Assembly (NCBI GenBank): GCA_023421245.1
Contig: JAEZTV010000036.1
Coordinates: forward strand, 1 to 5,939
Source: Bacillota bacterium
Lineage (GTDB): Bacteria > Bacillota > Clostridia > Oscillospirales > Ruminococcaceae
DNA length: 5,939 nt
Direction: 5' to 3'
Below, piece by piece: positions 1-5,820 of the stretch (position 1 is the stretch's first letter; every line of letters starts with the position of its first letter). The translations under genes and the position numbers were made by a program. The notes beneath the pieces are model-generated. The model was given only the letters and a program-made list of their open reading frames with translations. It did not search any database and was not told the origin of the DNA.

Positions 1-41
1 CGTTTGTGCAAAACTGTTCCCCATGCCATTTTGCACAAACG
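1..41. repeat. Inverted repeat with 13-bp perfect arms at the left edge
   Basis: The arm cgtttgtgcaaaa at 1-13 is exactly reverse-complemented by ttttgcacaaacg at 29-41, with a 15-base spacer. The arms may extend beyond the window edge. No T-run follows, so it is not a classical intrinsic terminator on the + strand. It could be the 3' hairpin of an upstream transcript, an operator, or the end of a small mobile repeat; the sequence does not decide between these. Confidence 0.7.
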
Positions 42-133
42 CCGATAATTCTTTGTGAATAGAAACTGCGAGGTGTAGTTCGCCCGTGCTGCGGTTGGGG
101 TTTCAAGGGGCGAAGCCACTTGATTCATTTTTG

Positions 134-161
134 CCTACTTTTGTTGAAATACAAAAGTAGG
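134..161. repeat. Inverted repeat with 11-bp perfect arms
   Basis: The arm cctacttttgt (134-144) and its exact reverse complement acaaaagtagg (151-161) enclose the loop tgaaat. It runs directly into the first copy of the motif gtcgcccgcaggtgaaac at 161-178. There is no U-tract after the 3' arm. It looks like one module of the interspersed repeat DNA that fills this region rather than a gene terminator. Confidence 0.7.
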
Positions 162-236
162 TCGCCCGCAGGTGAAACATTTAGAAAATCTGTGCTGGGA
201 AGGATTTTCGCGGGGCGTCAAGGATGCCGCCCCCTA

Positions 237-307
237 CGATGGGCGGTGAGGTCAAATTCGGACGCGCAATGCGCGCCCCTACGCATTCAGCAAAAGGAAG
301 TCGCCCG
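237..307. repeat. 71-bp direct repeat, copy 1
   Basis: It starts cgatgggcggtgaggtc and ends gcaaaaggaagtcgcccg, and is identical base for base to 424-494. It contains a small odd palindrome, cgcgca-a-tgcgcg, at 263-275. Immediately upstream, ccgccc (227-232) can pair with gggcgg (241-246). The motif gtcgcccgcaggcgaaac overlaps its right end at 300-317. From memory, similar GC-rich units are common between genes in gut clostridia; this should be checked by counting genomic copies. Confidence 0.9.
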
Positions 308-356
308 CAGGCGAAACCCTTAGCATCTCTGCGGAGGCTACCTCATCCGGCACATA

Positions 357-397
357 GTGAAACAAAGTTTCGCAGTTGGAAAACCTGCGGTTTTCCG
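357..397. repeat. Palindromic interspersed element, copy 1 (partial)
   Basis: This is a shorter copy of the element seen in full at 509-580 and 5816-5887. It has two stems in tandem: gaaac-aaa-gtttc around 359-371, and ggaaaacc (378-385), tgc, ggttttcc (389-396). Compared with copy 2 it has one extra A in the first loop and a G-T pair in the first stem. It is preceded by cctcatccggc (341-351) instead of being followed by it, and the tgcaagatttgca module is absent. The repeat therefore appears to be assembled from separable modules. Confidence 0.85.
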
Positions 398-423
398 CCT
401 GTTTCATCATGCCCTGTCTGCGG

Positions 424-494
424 CGATGGGCGGTGAGGTCAAATTCGGACGCGCAATGCGCGCCCCTACGCATTCAGCAAAAGGAAGTCGCCCG
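424..494. repeat. 71-bp direct repeat, copy 2
   Basis: It is identical over all 71 bases to 237-307 and lies 187 bp downstream in the same orientation. Perfect identity suggests recent duplication or gene conversion. Right after it the two copies diverge slightly: copy 1 continues caggcgaaac and copy 2 continues aagggcgaaac (up to 505). It is followed almost at once by the second palindromic element at 509. Confidence 0.9.
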
Positions 495-508
495 AAGGGC
501 GAAACATA

Positions 509-580
509 GCGAAACAAGTTTCGCAGTTGGAAAACCTGCGGTTTTCCGTGTTGTGCAAGATTTGCATTTGAACTCATCCG
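509..580. repeat. Palindromic interspersed element, copy 2 (full)
   Basis: Three stems follow each other: gcgaaac (509-515)/gtttcgc (518-524), ggaaaacc (529-536)/ggttttcc (540-547), and gtgcaa (553-558)/ttgcat (562-567), ending in aactcatccg (571-580). It matches 5816-5887 at 67 of 72 positions without gaps. In the third stem a G-T pair here (553/567) is an A-T pair in copy 3, so pairing is kept. The chain of tight hairpins suggests a REP- or MITE-like dispersed element, possibly acting as RNA structure. It carries no coding capacity. Confidence 0.88.
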
Positions 581-581
581 T

Positions 582-606
582 CAAAGTGAATTAGAGATTC
601 ACTTTG
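582..606. repeat. Hairpin with 10-bp perfect arms inside the repeat tract
   Basis: The arm caaagtgaat (582-591) pairs with attcactttg (597-606) across the loop tagag. It lies between ctcatccg (573-580) and ccacattctcc (607-617). In copy 3 the same two flanks (ctcatccg, ccaccttctcc) enclose a different hairpin, ggcgc-tac-gcgcc. The hairpin sequence thus differs while its position and flanks are kept. A small further stem, ggcaa-gca-ttgcc, follows at 623-635. Confidence 0.75.
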
Positions 607-642
607 CCACATTCTCCGAAACGGCAAGCATTGCCTGACGCT

Positions 643-662
643 GGGAAGGCTTAAGGCTTCCC
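643..662. repeat. Imperfect palindrome upstream of the yfhO-type gene
   Basis: The 20 bases read gggaag-g-cttaag-g-cttccc, a palindrome broken only by one G/G mismatch pair. It lies about 15 bases before the candidate -35 box of the next gene. It could be an operator or the remains of the ccttctcc...ggagaagg hairpin that ends the repeat element. The sequence alone does not distinguish these. Confidence 0.45.
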
Positions 663-675
663 CAAAACGGCATTT

Positions 676-702
676 TTGAAAAGCGGCGGAAAAGACTAAA
701 AT
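676..702 (+). promoter_or_regulatory. Candidate sigma-A promoter for the yfhO-type gene
   Basis: The -10 box would be taaaat (697-702, one mismatch to TATAAT). The -35 would be ttgaaa (676-681, one mismatch to TTGACA), but the spacing is only 15 bases, which is short. The shifted alternative ttttga (674-679) gives 17 bases with a poorer box. A transcript would begin near 709 and give a leader of roughly 54 bases before the ATG at 763. This is the best candidate in the gap. Confidence 0.35.
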
Positions 703-750
703 AAGCGAACCGGCGGGCGGAACATGACGGCGCCCGTTTTCGCTAAAGCG

Positions 751-756
751 AGGAAG
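751..756 (+). promoter_or_regulatory. Ribosome binding site that decides the start at 763
   Basis: The hexamer aggaag sits 6 bases before the ATG at 763. The longer in-frame alternative, ATG at 724, is preceded by ggcgggcgg and has no good AGGAGG-like site. It would add 13 residues rich in Ala and Lys before the MKKIL start. The later ATG is preferred. Confidence 0.7.
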
Positions 757-762
757 AACGCA

Positions 763-3642
763 ATGAAAAAAATATTGACAGCGGGAGCGCAGGAAAAATA
801 CAAGCAGGCGTTTTTAGTCGCGCTGCTGTTGGCGGCGGTGATGTTTCTGCCCTATGTGATCTATGACAGGGGCTACTTCTTCTTTTTCGGCGACTTCAAC
901 GTGCAGCAGGTTCCATTCTACCAGCTTGCACACGAGGCGGTGCGCGGCGGTGCGGTGTACTGGAACGAGTATACCGACCTTGGCGTAAACTTCATTGGTT
1001 CGTACAGCTTTTATCTGCTGGGCAGCCCATTCTTTTGGCTGACGCTGCCGCTGCCCACCGTGGTGGTGCCCTACCTGATGGCACCGCTGCTCTGCCTGAA
1101 GTTTGCCGTTATATCGCTGACGGGCTACGGGTATATTACCCGCTTTGTGAGGAATAAGGACTACGCACTGATGGGTGCGATTTTGTATGCCTTCTCGGGC
1201 TTTTCCATCTACAATATCTTTTTTAACCACTTTCACGAGGCAATTGCGTTCTTTCCGCTGCTGCTCATCGCGCTGGAGGAGCATATGCAAAACGACCGCC
1301 GCGGATTTTTTGCGCTGTCGGTGTTTATCTGTGCTATCTCCAACTACTTTTTCTTTGTGGGGCAGGTGGTGTTTGTCATCATCTACTTCATCATCCGGCT
1401 TGCGGGCGGCGCGTATAGGATGACCCCCAAGCGCTTTTTCAGCCTTGCCCTGGAGGCGGTAACCGGTACGCTGCTTTCTTCCTTTTTGCTTGTGCCGTCG
1501 GCACTTGCCGTGCTGCAAAACCCGCGTGTGGGGGATACCTTTAACGGCTGGAACGCGTTGTTTTACAGCAATGAACAGCGGTATGGCGCGATACTGCAAA
1601 CCTTCTTCTTTCCGCCTGATCTGCCCAGCCGCCCCAACTTCTTCCCGGACGGAAACGTTAAGTGGGCATCGGTGGCCGGATGGCTGCCGCTTACGGGGAT
1701 GTGCGGCGTGTTTGCGTTTATGCAGACGCGACGCGGCCATTTTGTCAGGCGCATCATCTTAACCAGCCTCGTATTTGCCCTTGTGCCGATTCTTAACAGC
1801 GCGTTTTTTGCGTTTAACAGCAGCTATTATGCACGGTGGTTTTATATGCCCATCCTGTTTCTCGCCCTTGCAACCGTCATGGCGTTTGAGGATAAGGAGT
1901 GCGATGTACTGTCCGGCATTCGCGGCGCGGGTGTAGTGACCGCGCTCATTGCAGTTGCCATCGGGCTGATGCCGGTAAAAGACGGCGAGGAATATACGAT
2001 AGGGCTGCAGGCATACCCCGGACGGTTCTGGCTTTATGTGGGCATTGCGGTATTGTGCATTGTTTTGATGGCAATACTGTTTAAAGGATATAAGAACCAT
2101 CCAAAGCTTCCGCGCTATGCGCTGATTACCGCCTGTGTGGTATCGTGTGCATACGGTATGCTGTTTATAGGGCTTGGCAAGACGCATTCGTATTCGACTG
2201 AGTACATTATTAACACCGCGATTGAAGGGCGGGATAACTTTACACTGCCCGAAACCAAGGACCAGTTCTTCCGTACCGATGTATACGACGGCATGGATAA
2301 CCAGTCGATGTTCTGGCATATGCCGACGATACAGGCATTTCATTCGATTGTGCCGGGCTCGGTGATGGAGTTCTACCCTGAGGTGGGGGTAGAACGCGCG
2401 GTGGGCTCGCGCCCCGAGACCAAATACTATGCGCTGCGCTCGTTGCTTTCGGTTCGCTGGCTGTTTGTAAATGCCGAGGGTGACCGCGAGTTTGCAATGC
2501 CCGGCTACCGGTACTACGGCATCCAGAACGGCTATGAGATATACGAAAATGAAAATTACATCCCCATGGGGTTTGTATACGACAGCTATGTGGATGAGAT
2601 ACAGTTTGAGGATACCCCCACCGTGCAGCGCGGCAACCTTTTGGTGCACGCGGTATACCTTGACTGGGAGACCGCCGACCGGCACATGGATATCCTCACC
2701 CACGCGGACGATGCCGAGGTGAGTTACCTTACCGAGGCGCAGTTTGCCGAGGATAGTGCGGCGCGTGCGGCACAAAGCGCATATTATTTTGCGTTTGACA
2801 GCTACGGCTTTACGGCGGGCATCAACCTGCAAAAGGAGAGCCTTGTATTCTTCTCGGTGCCGTATGACGACGGATTTACCGCGTATATCAACGGAGAGCC
2901 GGCAGAGATTGAGCGCGCGAACATTGGATTTATGGCGGTGCGTGCGCCCGCGGGCGAGAATGTGATACGCTTTGAGTACAACACCCCGGGTCTTAAGGAG
3001 GGTATTATTCTATCGCTTGGCGCACTCTTTGTGCTTGGCGTGTATCTTTTGATCGTTCTGCTCCTTCGCCGCAGGCGCGGTCCGCCGCCCGAGGACGGGA
3101 GCCTGCCCGAGGATGAGCCGCCGCCTGTTGTGGGCGATCAGCTGGCGCTTTATATTGACGACGAGATGCCCGACCTTGCCATCGACCCGCTGGGCGAGGA
3201 GCAGCAGCCATACTTTTCGGTAGATGGTGACCCGCCGTCCGCGCACAATGTGCAGTCGCTGCGCACCGGACGCTATCGTGCGCTGAGCGCGACCGAGCGG
3301 TTTGCGCCAAAGGCGCCGCCTGCCCCAAAAGGGTTTGTGCCGGCTCCGCTGCAGGATGAGGAGATTGCGCGCAATCCCGTACAGGGGTCCGGTATGCTTA
3401 CCGCCTTTGCGCGCGGTATTACACAAGAGGCAACGGCAGAGATTGGCATACCCCAAGAGGAGATACGGGCAGCCGATAACCCCATAGATGACACGGCGCC
3501 GGACAAAAAGGGATTTTACCCGTCGGGCATACCATCGGCGGAGGAGGAACCGCTCGGGCAGCGGTTAAAGCGCATGCTGTCCTCCGACGAGCAGTTTATT
3601 TTAGGAATTGACAACAACAATGACAGTGACACGCAAGAATAA
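763..3642 (+). CDS. yfhO: YfhO-family polytopic membrane protein, probable GT-C glycosyltransferase
   Basis: The product has 959 residues from the ATG at 763. A short cytoplasmic N-terminus is followed by a first helix at about 17-34 and then a loop with GDFNVQQVPFY. The acidic residue D44 sits where GT-C enzymes carry a catalytic Asp after the first helix. About a dozen further hydrophobic segments follow up to about residue 470. A large extracytoplasmic part comes next; it ends in the YfhO-type beta-rich segment with VPYDDGFTAYING (699-711). One last helix spans 747-768, then RRRR (769-772). Family knowledge: B. subtilis YfhO transfers sugar from a polyprenyl carrier to lipoteichoic acid outside the membrane. 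The adjacent GT2 gene supports such a role; the acceptor here is unknown. Unusual is an acidic, Pro-rich cytoplasmic tail of about 187 residues after the arginines, ending in a possible helix (LGQRLKRMLSSDEQF). The family call is firm and the reaction is inferred. The symbol is given at family level. Confidence 0.88.
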   Translation: MKKILTAGAQEKYKQAFLVALLLAAVMFLPYVIYDRGYFFFFGDFNVQQVPFYQLAHEAVRGGAVYWNEYTDLGVNFIGSYSFYLLGSPFFWLTLPLPTVVVPYLMAPLLCLKFAVISLTGYGYITRFVRNKDYALMGAILYAFSGFSIYNIFFNHFHEAIAFFPLLLIALEEHMQNDRRGFFALSVFICAISNYFFFVGQVVFVIIYFIIRLAGGAYRMTPKRFFSLALEAVTGTLLSSFLLVPSALAVLQNPRVGDTFNGWNALFYSNEQRYGAILQTFFFPPDLPSRPNFFPDGNVKWASVAGWLPLTGMCGVFAFMQTRRGHFVRRIILTSLVFALVPILNSAFFAFNSSYYARWFYMPILFLALATVMAFEDKECDVLSGIRGAGVVTALIAVAIGLMPVKDGEEYTIGLQAYPGRFWLYVGIAVLCIVLMAILFKGYKNHPKLPRYALITACVVSCAYGMLFIGLGKTHSYSTEYIINTAIEGRDNFTLPETKDQFFRTDVYDGMDNQSMFWHMPTIQAFHSIVPGSVMEFYPEVGVERAVGSRPETKYYALRSLLSVRWLFVNAEGDREFAMPGYRYYGIQNGYEIYENENYIPMGFVYDSYVDEIQFEDTPTVQRGNLLVHAVYLDWETADRHMDILTHADDAEVSYLTEAQFAEDSAARAAQSAYYFAFDSYGFTAGINLQKESLVFFSVPYDDGFTAYINGEPAEIERANIGFMAVRAPAGENVIRFEYNTPGLKEGIILSLGALFVLGVYLLIVLLLRRRRGPPPEDGSLPEDEPPPVVGDQLALYIDDEMPDLAIDPLGEEQQPYFSVDGDPPSAHNVQSLRTGRYRALSATERFAPKAPPAPKGFVPAPLQDEEIARNPVQGSGMLTAFARGITQEATAEIGIPQEEIRAADNPIDDTAPDKKGFYPSGIPSAEEEPLGQRLKRMLSSDEQFILGIDNNNDSDTQE

Positions 3643-3645
3643 ACA

Positions 3646-3650
3646 GGGAG
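3646..3650 (+). promoter_or_regulatory. Distant ribosome binding site of the GT2 gene
   Basis: gggag lies 13 bases before the ATG at 3664, longer than the usual 5-9. The gap between is AT-rich (aataactttaatt). No other ATG, GTG or TTG lies in frame closer to the site, and the protein beginning MTTLYLVVPCYNE matches the normal start of this family. The start is therefore kept, and translation may be modest or partly coupled to the upstream gene, whose stop is 21 bases away. Confidence 0.5.
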
Positions 3651-3663
3651 AATAACTTTAATT

Positions 3664-4605
3664 ATGACTACACTTTATCTGGTTGTGCCCTGCTACAATG
3701 AGCAGGAGGTGCTGCCCGAAAGCAGCAAACGCTTTTTGCAAAAGATAAATGCGTTGATGGAGAGCGGGCGTATCTCGGACCAAAGCCGCGTACTGTTTGT
3801 GGACGACGGCAGCAAGGATACCACCTGGCAGTTGATTGAACAGTATCACGCGCAGGATGCGCATATTCTGGGACTTAAGCTTTCACGCAACCGCGGCCAC
3901 CAGAACGCGCTGCTTGCGGGCTTGATGACCGCCAAGGAGTATGCTGACTGCGTGGTGTCGCTCGACGCCGACCTGCAGGACGATATCGGCGCGGTGGATG
4001 AGATGCTCACCCGCTTTGAGGAAGGCTGCGATGTTGTGTACGGCGTACGCGAAAACCGCGAGAAGGATACCTTTTTCAAACGTGTTACCGCGCAGGGCTT
4101 TTACCGCCTGATGCAGGCAATGGGTACGCAGGTGGTGTATAATCACGCCGATTACCGCCTGATGAGCAAGCGCGCGCTCGACGCGTTGGCCGAGTATCGC
4201 GAGGTTAACCTGTTTTTACGCGGCATGGTGCCGCTGGTGGGCTATAAATTTGCAACGGTTAGCTATGTGCGCGAGGAACGGTTTGCGGGAGAATCGAAGT
4301 ATCCGCTGAAAAAGATGCTGGCATTTGCGTTTGACGGCATTACCTCGTTTAGTGTAAAGCCGCTGGCGCTTATTACCGCAGCGGGGTTTGTCATCTTTGC
4401 GCTGAGCATTCTTGCCGCCGTCTATGCGCTGGTTTCGTACCTGCTGGGCAGGGCGGTAAGCGGTTGGACTTCCACCATTGTATCGCTGTGGTTTTTGGGC
4501 GGCGTACAGCTTATCTGCCTTGGTGTGGTGGGGCAGTACATCGGCAAGATTTACAGCGAGGTGAAACAGCGCCCGCGGTTTCTTGTTGAGAAGTTTTTGA
4601 AGTAA
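3664..4605 (+). CDS. GT2 glycosyltransferase, polyprenyl-phosphate type (CsbB/GtrB/DPM1-like)
   Basis: The product has 313 residues, the usual length for this group. It starts with LYLVVPCYNEQEVLP, a GT-A fold nucleotide-binding strand. VDDGS (46-50) and the DAD motif in LDADLQDD (100-107) would bind the nucleotide sugar and its metal. NHADYRLMSKRALDAL and VREERFAGESKYPL (202-215) are hallmarks of enzymes that move sugars onto dolichyl or undecaprenyl phosphate. Two membrane helices follow at about 233-261 and 271-294, with GW at 267-268 and GQYIGKIY at 290-297 before a basic end. The likely reaction is NDP-sugar plus undecaprenyl phosphate giving undecaprenyl-phosphate-sugar on the inner face. 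The sugar cannot be read from the sequence. It lies 21 bp after the YfhO gene and is probably co-transcribed, as csbB and yfhO are neighbours in B. subtilis. Family certain, substrate unknown. Confidence 0.93.
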   Translation: MTTLYLVVPCYNEQEVLPESSKRFLQKINALMESGRISDQSRVLFVDDGSKDTTWQLIEQYHAQDAHILGLKLSRNRGHQNALLAGLMTAKEYADCVVSLDADLQDDIGAVDEMLTRFEEGCDVVYGVRENREKDTFFKRVTAQGFYRLMQAMGTQVVYNHADYRLMSKRALDALAEYREVNLFLRGMVPLVGYKFATVSYVREERFAGESKYPLKKMLAFAFDGITSFSVKPLALITAAGFVIFALSILAAVYALVSYLLGRAVSGWTSTIVSLWFLGGVQLICLGVVGQYIGKIYSEVKQRPRFLVEKFLK

Positions 4606-4612
4606 CTGATTA

Positions 4613-4642
4613 CGAAGGCATAGGGGGTTCCCTCTGCCTTCG
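4613..4642 (+). terminator. Strong hairpin after the GT2 gene, possible transcript end
   Basis: cgaaggca (4613-4620) pairs with tgccttcg (4635-4642). After a T/C mismatch the inner stem aggg/ccct continues around the loop ggtt. It begins 8 bases after the stop codon, where an operon terminator would be expected. No T-run follows on either strand, so it is not a classical intrinsic terminator. It may instead protect the 3' end of the mRNA. Confidence 0.45.
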
Positions 4643-4834
4643 CCCTGCGTTTGGATAGCGGGAGGGCATGGCGATAGTACCGAGGGCACGGTGTTGTTTT
4701 GTATTCTCTGCGACTGACCGCCGAACAATAAGCGCAATTATCCGAAAGGAAAAACAAAAGCTATACAACGGCAATTTGAGCATCGCGGCGAAAGCCGAAT
4801 TTCTGAACTTTAAATGAATTACAGCCCCATGCAC

Positions 4835-4864
4835 TTGTGGGGTTATATGGGATTGTGCTATAAT
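4835..4864 (+). promoter_or_regulatory. Extended -10 sigma-A promoter of proB
   Basis: The box TATAAT at 4859-4864 is perfect and is preceded by TG at 4856-4857, giving the extended form TGnTATAAT. The -35 candidate ttgtgg (4835-4840), 18 bases upstream, is weak, as is common with extended -10 promoters. Transcription would start near 4871. The -10 box is centred in the palindrome gtgc-tataat-gcac (4855-4868), and another palindrome gtgcac lies at 4878-4883, so repressor binding is conceivable. Confidence 0.72.
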
Positions 4865-4887
4865 GCACGGTATAAATGTGCACCACG

Positions 4888-4902
4888 CGGCGCCGTGCGC
4901 CG
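4888..4902 (+). promoter_or_regulatory. Short GC hairpin in the proB leader
   Basis: cggcgc (4888-4893), loop cgt, gcgccg (4897-4902). It would form about 18 bases into the transcript. The leader of roughly 90 bases is too short for a T-box, and no antiterminator or T-run is visible. The hairpin may only stabilise the 5' end of the mRNA. Confidence 0.45.
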
Positions 4903-4944
4903 TAGTATAGAGGAAGAACGAGAGAATTATACCAGAACAGGGAA

Positions 4945-4950
4945 AAGAGG
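4945..4950 (+). promoter_or_regulatory. Ribosome binding site of proB
   Basis: aagagg ends 10 bases before the ATG at 4961. The first ATG of the open frame, at 4814, lies upstream of the promoter and would add 49 residues unrelated to the kinase fold. Position 4961 places the conserved KRIVVKVGTS near the N-terminus, as in other ProB proteins. Confidence 0.65.
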
Positions 4951-4960
4951 AACGCTTGCA

Positions 4961-5755
4961 ATGTGCAGCATAAAGGATGCGAAACGCATCGTGGTTAAGG
5001 TGGGTACCTCCACCATCGCATACCCGACCGGCAGAATGAACATCAGAAAGATTGAATGTCTGGTTAAAGTGCTTGCGGATATTAAAAACTCCGGGCGCGA
5101 GGTGGTACTGGTTTCGTCCGGTGCAATCGGCGTTGGGGTAGGTAAGCTTGGACTTTCGCGGAAACCCACCGATATTCCAAGCAAGCAGGCCGCTGCCGCC
5201 GTTGGACAGTGTGAATTGATGTATACATATGATAAATTATTCAGTGAGTACAGCCATACTGTGGCGCAGGTGCTGCTGACGCGCGATGTTATAGACGATG
5301 CGCCGCGCAGACGCAACGTAGAAAATACGTTTGGCCGGCTGCTTGAGATGGGGTGTATTCCGATTGTCAATGAAAACGATACCGTTGCCACCGACGAGAT
5401 TGAAAGCGGCGGCAATTTTGGCGATAATGACACACTGTCGGCGTTGGTTGCCGAGGTGTGCGATGCAGAGGCGCTGATTGTGCTAAGCGACATTGACGGC
5501 CTGTATACGGATGATCCGCATACCAATCAGGATGCAAAGCTGATTGAGCGGGTGACCGAGATTACCGACGACATCTGCCGTCTTGCGCGCGGCAGCGGTT
5601 CTGCAATGGGCACCGGCGGGATGATTACCAAGCTGCATGCCGCCGAGATTGCGCTTAAAAAGGGCATTACCATGGCGATTATTAACGGCGGTGACCCCGA
5701 GCTTTTGTATGACCTGCTGGAAGGCAGGCAGGTTGGCACGCTGTTTATGAAATAA
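4961..5755 (+). CDS. proB: Glutamate 5-kinase, short form without PUA domain
   Basis: This cytoplasmic enzyme phosphorylates L-glutamate with ATP to gamma-glutamyl phosphate, the first step of proline synthesis. The 264-residue product is an amino-acid-kinase domain alone. KVGTS at 13-17 contributes the phosphate-binding lysine K13, and SSGAIG lies at 52-57. NENDTV (137-142) and FGDNDTLSA (from 153) form the glutamate site. VLSDIDGLYTDDP and GTGGMITK (217-224) form the ATP site, with K224 at the position of the second conserved lysine. The E. coli enzyme has about 100 more residues forming a PUA domain; that part is absent and the frame ends cleanly after VGTLFMK. Forms without PUA are known, so this is probably not a truncation. 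Proline feedback inhibition involves the kinase domain and may remain. It has its own promoter. proA, the usual next gene, is not in the window. Confidence 0.96.
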   Translation: MCSIKDAKRIVVKVGTSTIAYPTGRMNIRKIECLVKVLADIKNSGREVVLVSSGAIGVGVGKLGLSRKPTDIPSKQAAAAVGQCELMYTYDKLFSEYSHTVAQVLLTRDVIDDAPRRRNVENTFGRLLEMGCIPIVNENDTVATDEIESGGNFGDNDTLSALVAEVCDAEALIVLSDIDGLYTDDPHTNQDAKLIERVTEITDDICRLARGSGSAMGTGGMITKLHAAEIALKKGITMAIINGGDPELLYDLLEGRQVGTLFMK

Positions 5756-5770
5756 TACCCGCAGGGCATA

Positions 5771-5787
5771 GCCAGCCTTCGGCTGGC
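5771..5787 (+). terminator. Hairpin 15 bases after the proB stop
   Basis: gccagcc (5771-5777), loop ttc, ggctggc (5781-5787). The stem is stable but is followed by atatagcg, not a T-run, so termination is doubtful. It may mark the 3' end of the proB message or simply be the first module of the repeat tract that follows. Confidence 0.35.
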
Positions 5788-5820
5788 ATATAGCGAATCT
5801 TCGTTTTCGCATATAGCGAA
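5786..5820. repeat. Tandem 12-bp direct repeat gcatatagcgaa
   Basis: The 12-mer gcatatagcgaa occurs at 5786-5797 and again at 5809-5820, 23 bases apart start to start. Between them ttcgc (5806-5810) can pair with gcgaa (5793-5797). The second copy overlaps the start of the palindromic element at 5816. Confidence 0.75.

Larger units (their letters stand above)
1..762. other. Gene-free, repeat-rich region upstream of the yfhO-type gene
   Basis: No open frame here looks like a protein gene. The frames that exist (for example around 120-323, 224-436, 376-594 on + and 279-473 on -) run through repeat units and lack ribosome binding sites. The stretch holds inverted repeats at 1-41, 134-161 and 582-606, a short motif gtcgcccgcaggYgaaac at 161-178 and 300-317 with a variant at 487-505, a perfect 71-bp duplication (237-307 and 424-494), and two copies of a palindromic element (357-397 and 509-580). 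Only the last 120 bases or so look like a conventional leader for the gene at 763. Confidence 0.8.
4606..4960. other. Intergenic region between the GT2 gene and proB
   Basis: These 355 bases contain a strong hairpin just after the GT2 stop (4613-4642), then about 180 bases where I see no gene or clear signal, then the proB promoter (4835-4864) and a leader of about 90 bases. Minus-strand frames of 60-75 codons cross it, but they have no supporting start signal and show no recognisable motif. The long frame running from 4814 into proB begins upstream of the promoter and is not a real start. Confidence 0.75.

Noticed and set aside
237..580. CRISPR array
   Set aside because: The repeats are too long, too few and not regularly spaced, and no spacer pattern or cas gene is present.
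120..594. Small + and - frames in the upstream repeat region
   Set aside because: Their sequence is translated repeat DNA. The similar peptides seen around 5527-5874 on the minus strand arise from the same repeat, not from a protein family.
814..1740. Minus-strand open frame of 308 codons
   Set aside because: It lies wholly inside the yfhO-type gene, is rich in His, Arg and Gln as antisense frames of GC-rich genes often are, and shows no known motif.
1759..2832. Minus-strand open frame of 357 codons
   Set aside because: It is antisense to the same gene and has no recognisable domain. The + strand frame is supported by family motifs on both sides.
4814..4960. N-terminal extension of proB from an earlier ATG
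   Set aside because: It begins upstream of the TATAAT box of the proB promoter, and the 49 extra residues do not resemble the kinase family.
4871..4960. T-box or other riboswitch upstream of proB
   Set aside because: The leader is only about 90 bases, with no T-box sequence, antiterminator or terminator with a T-run.
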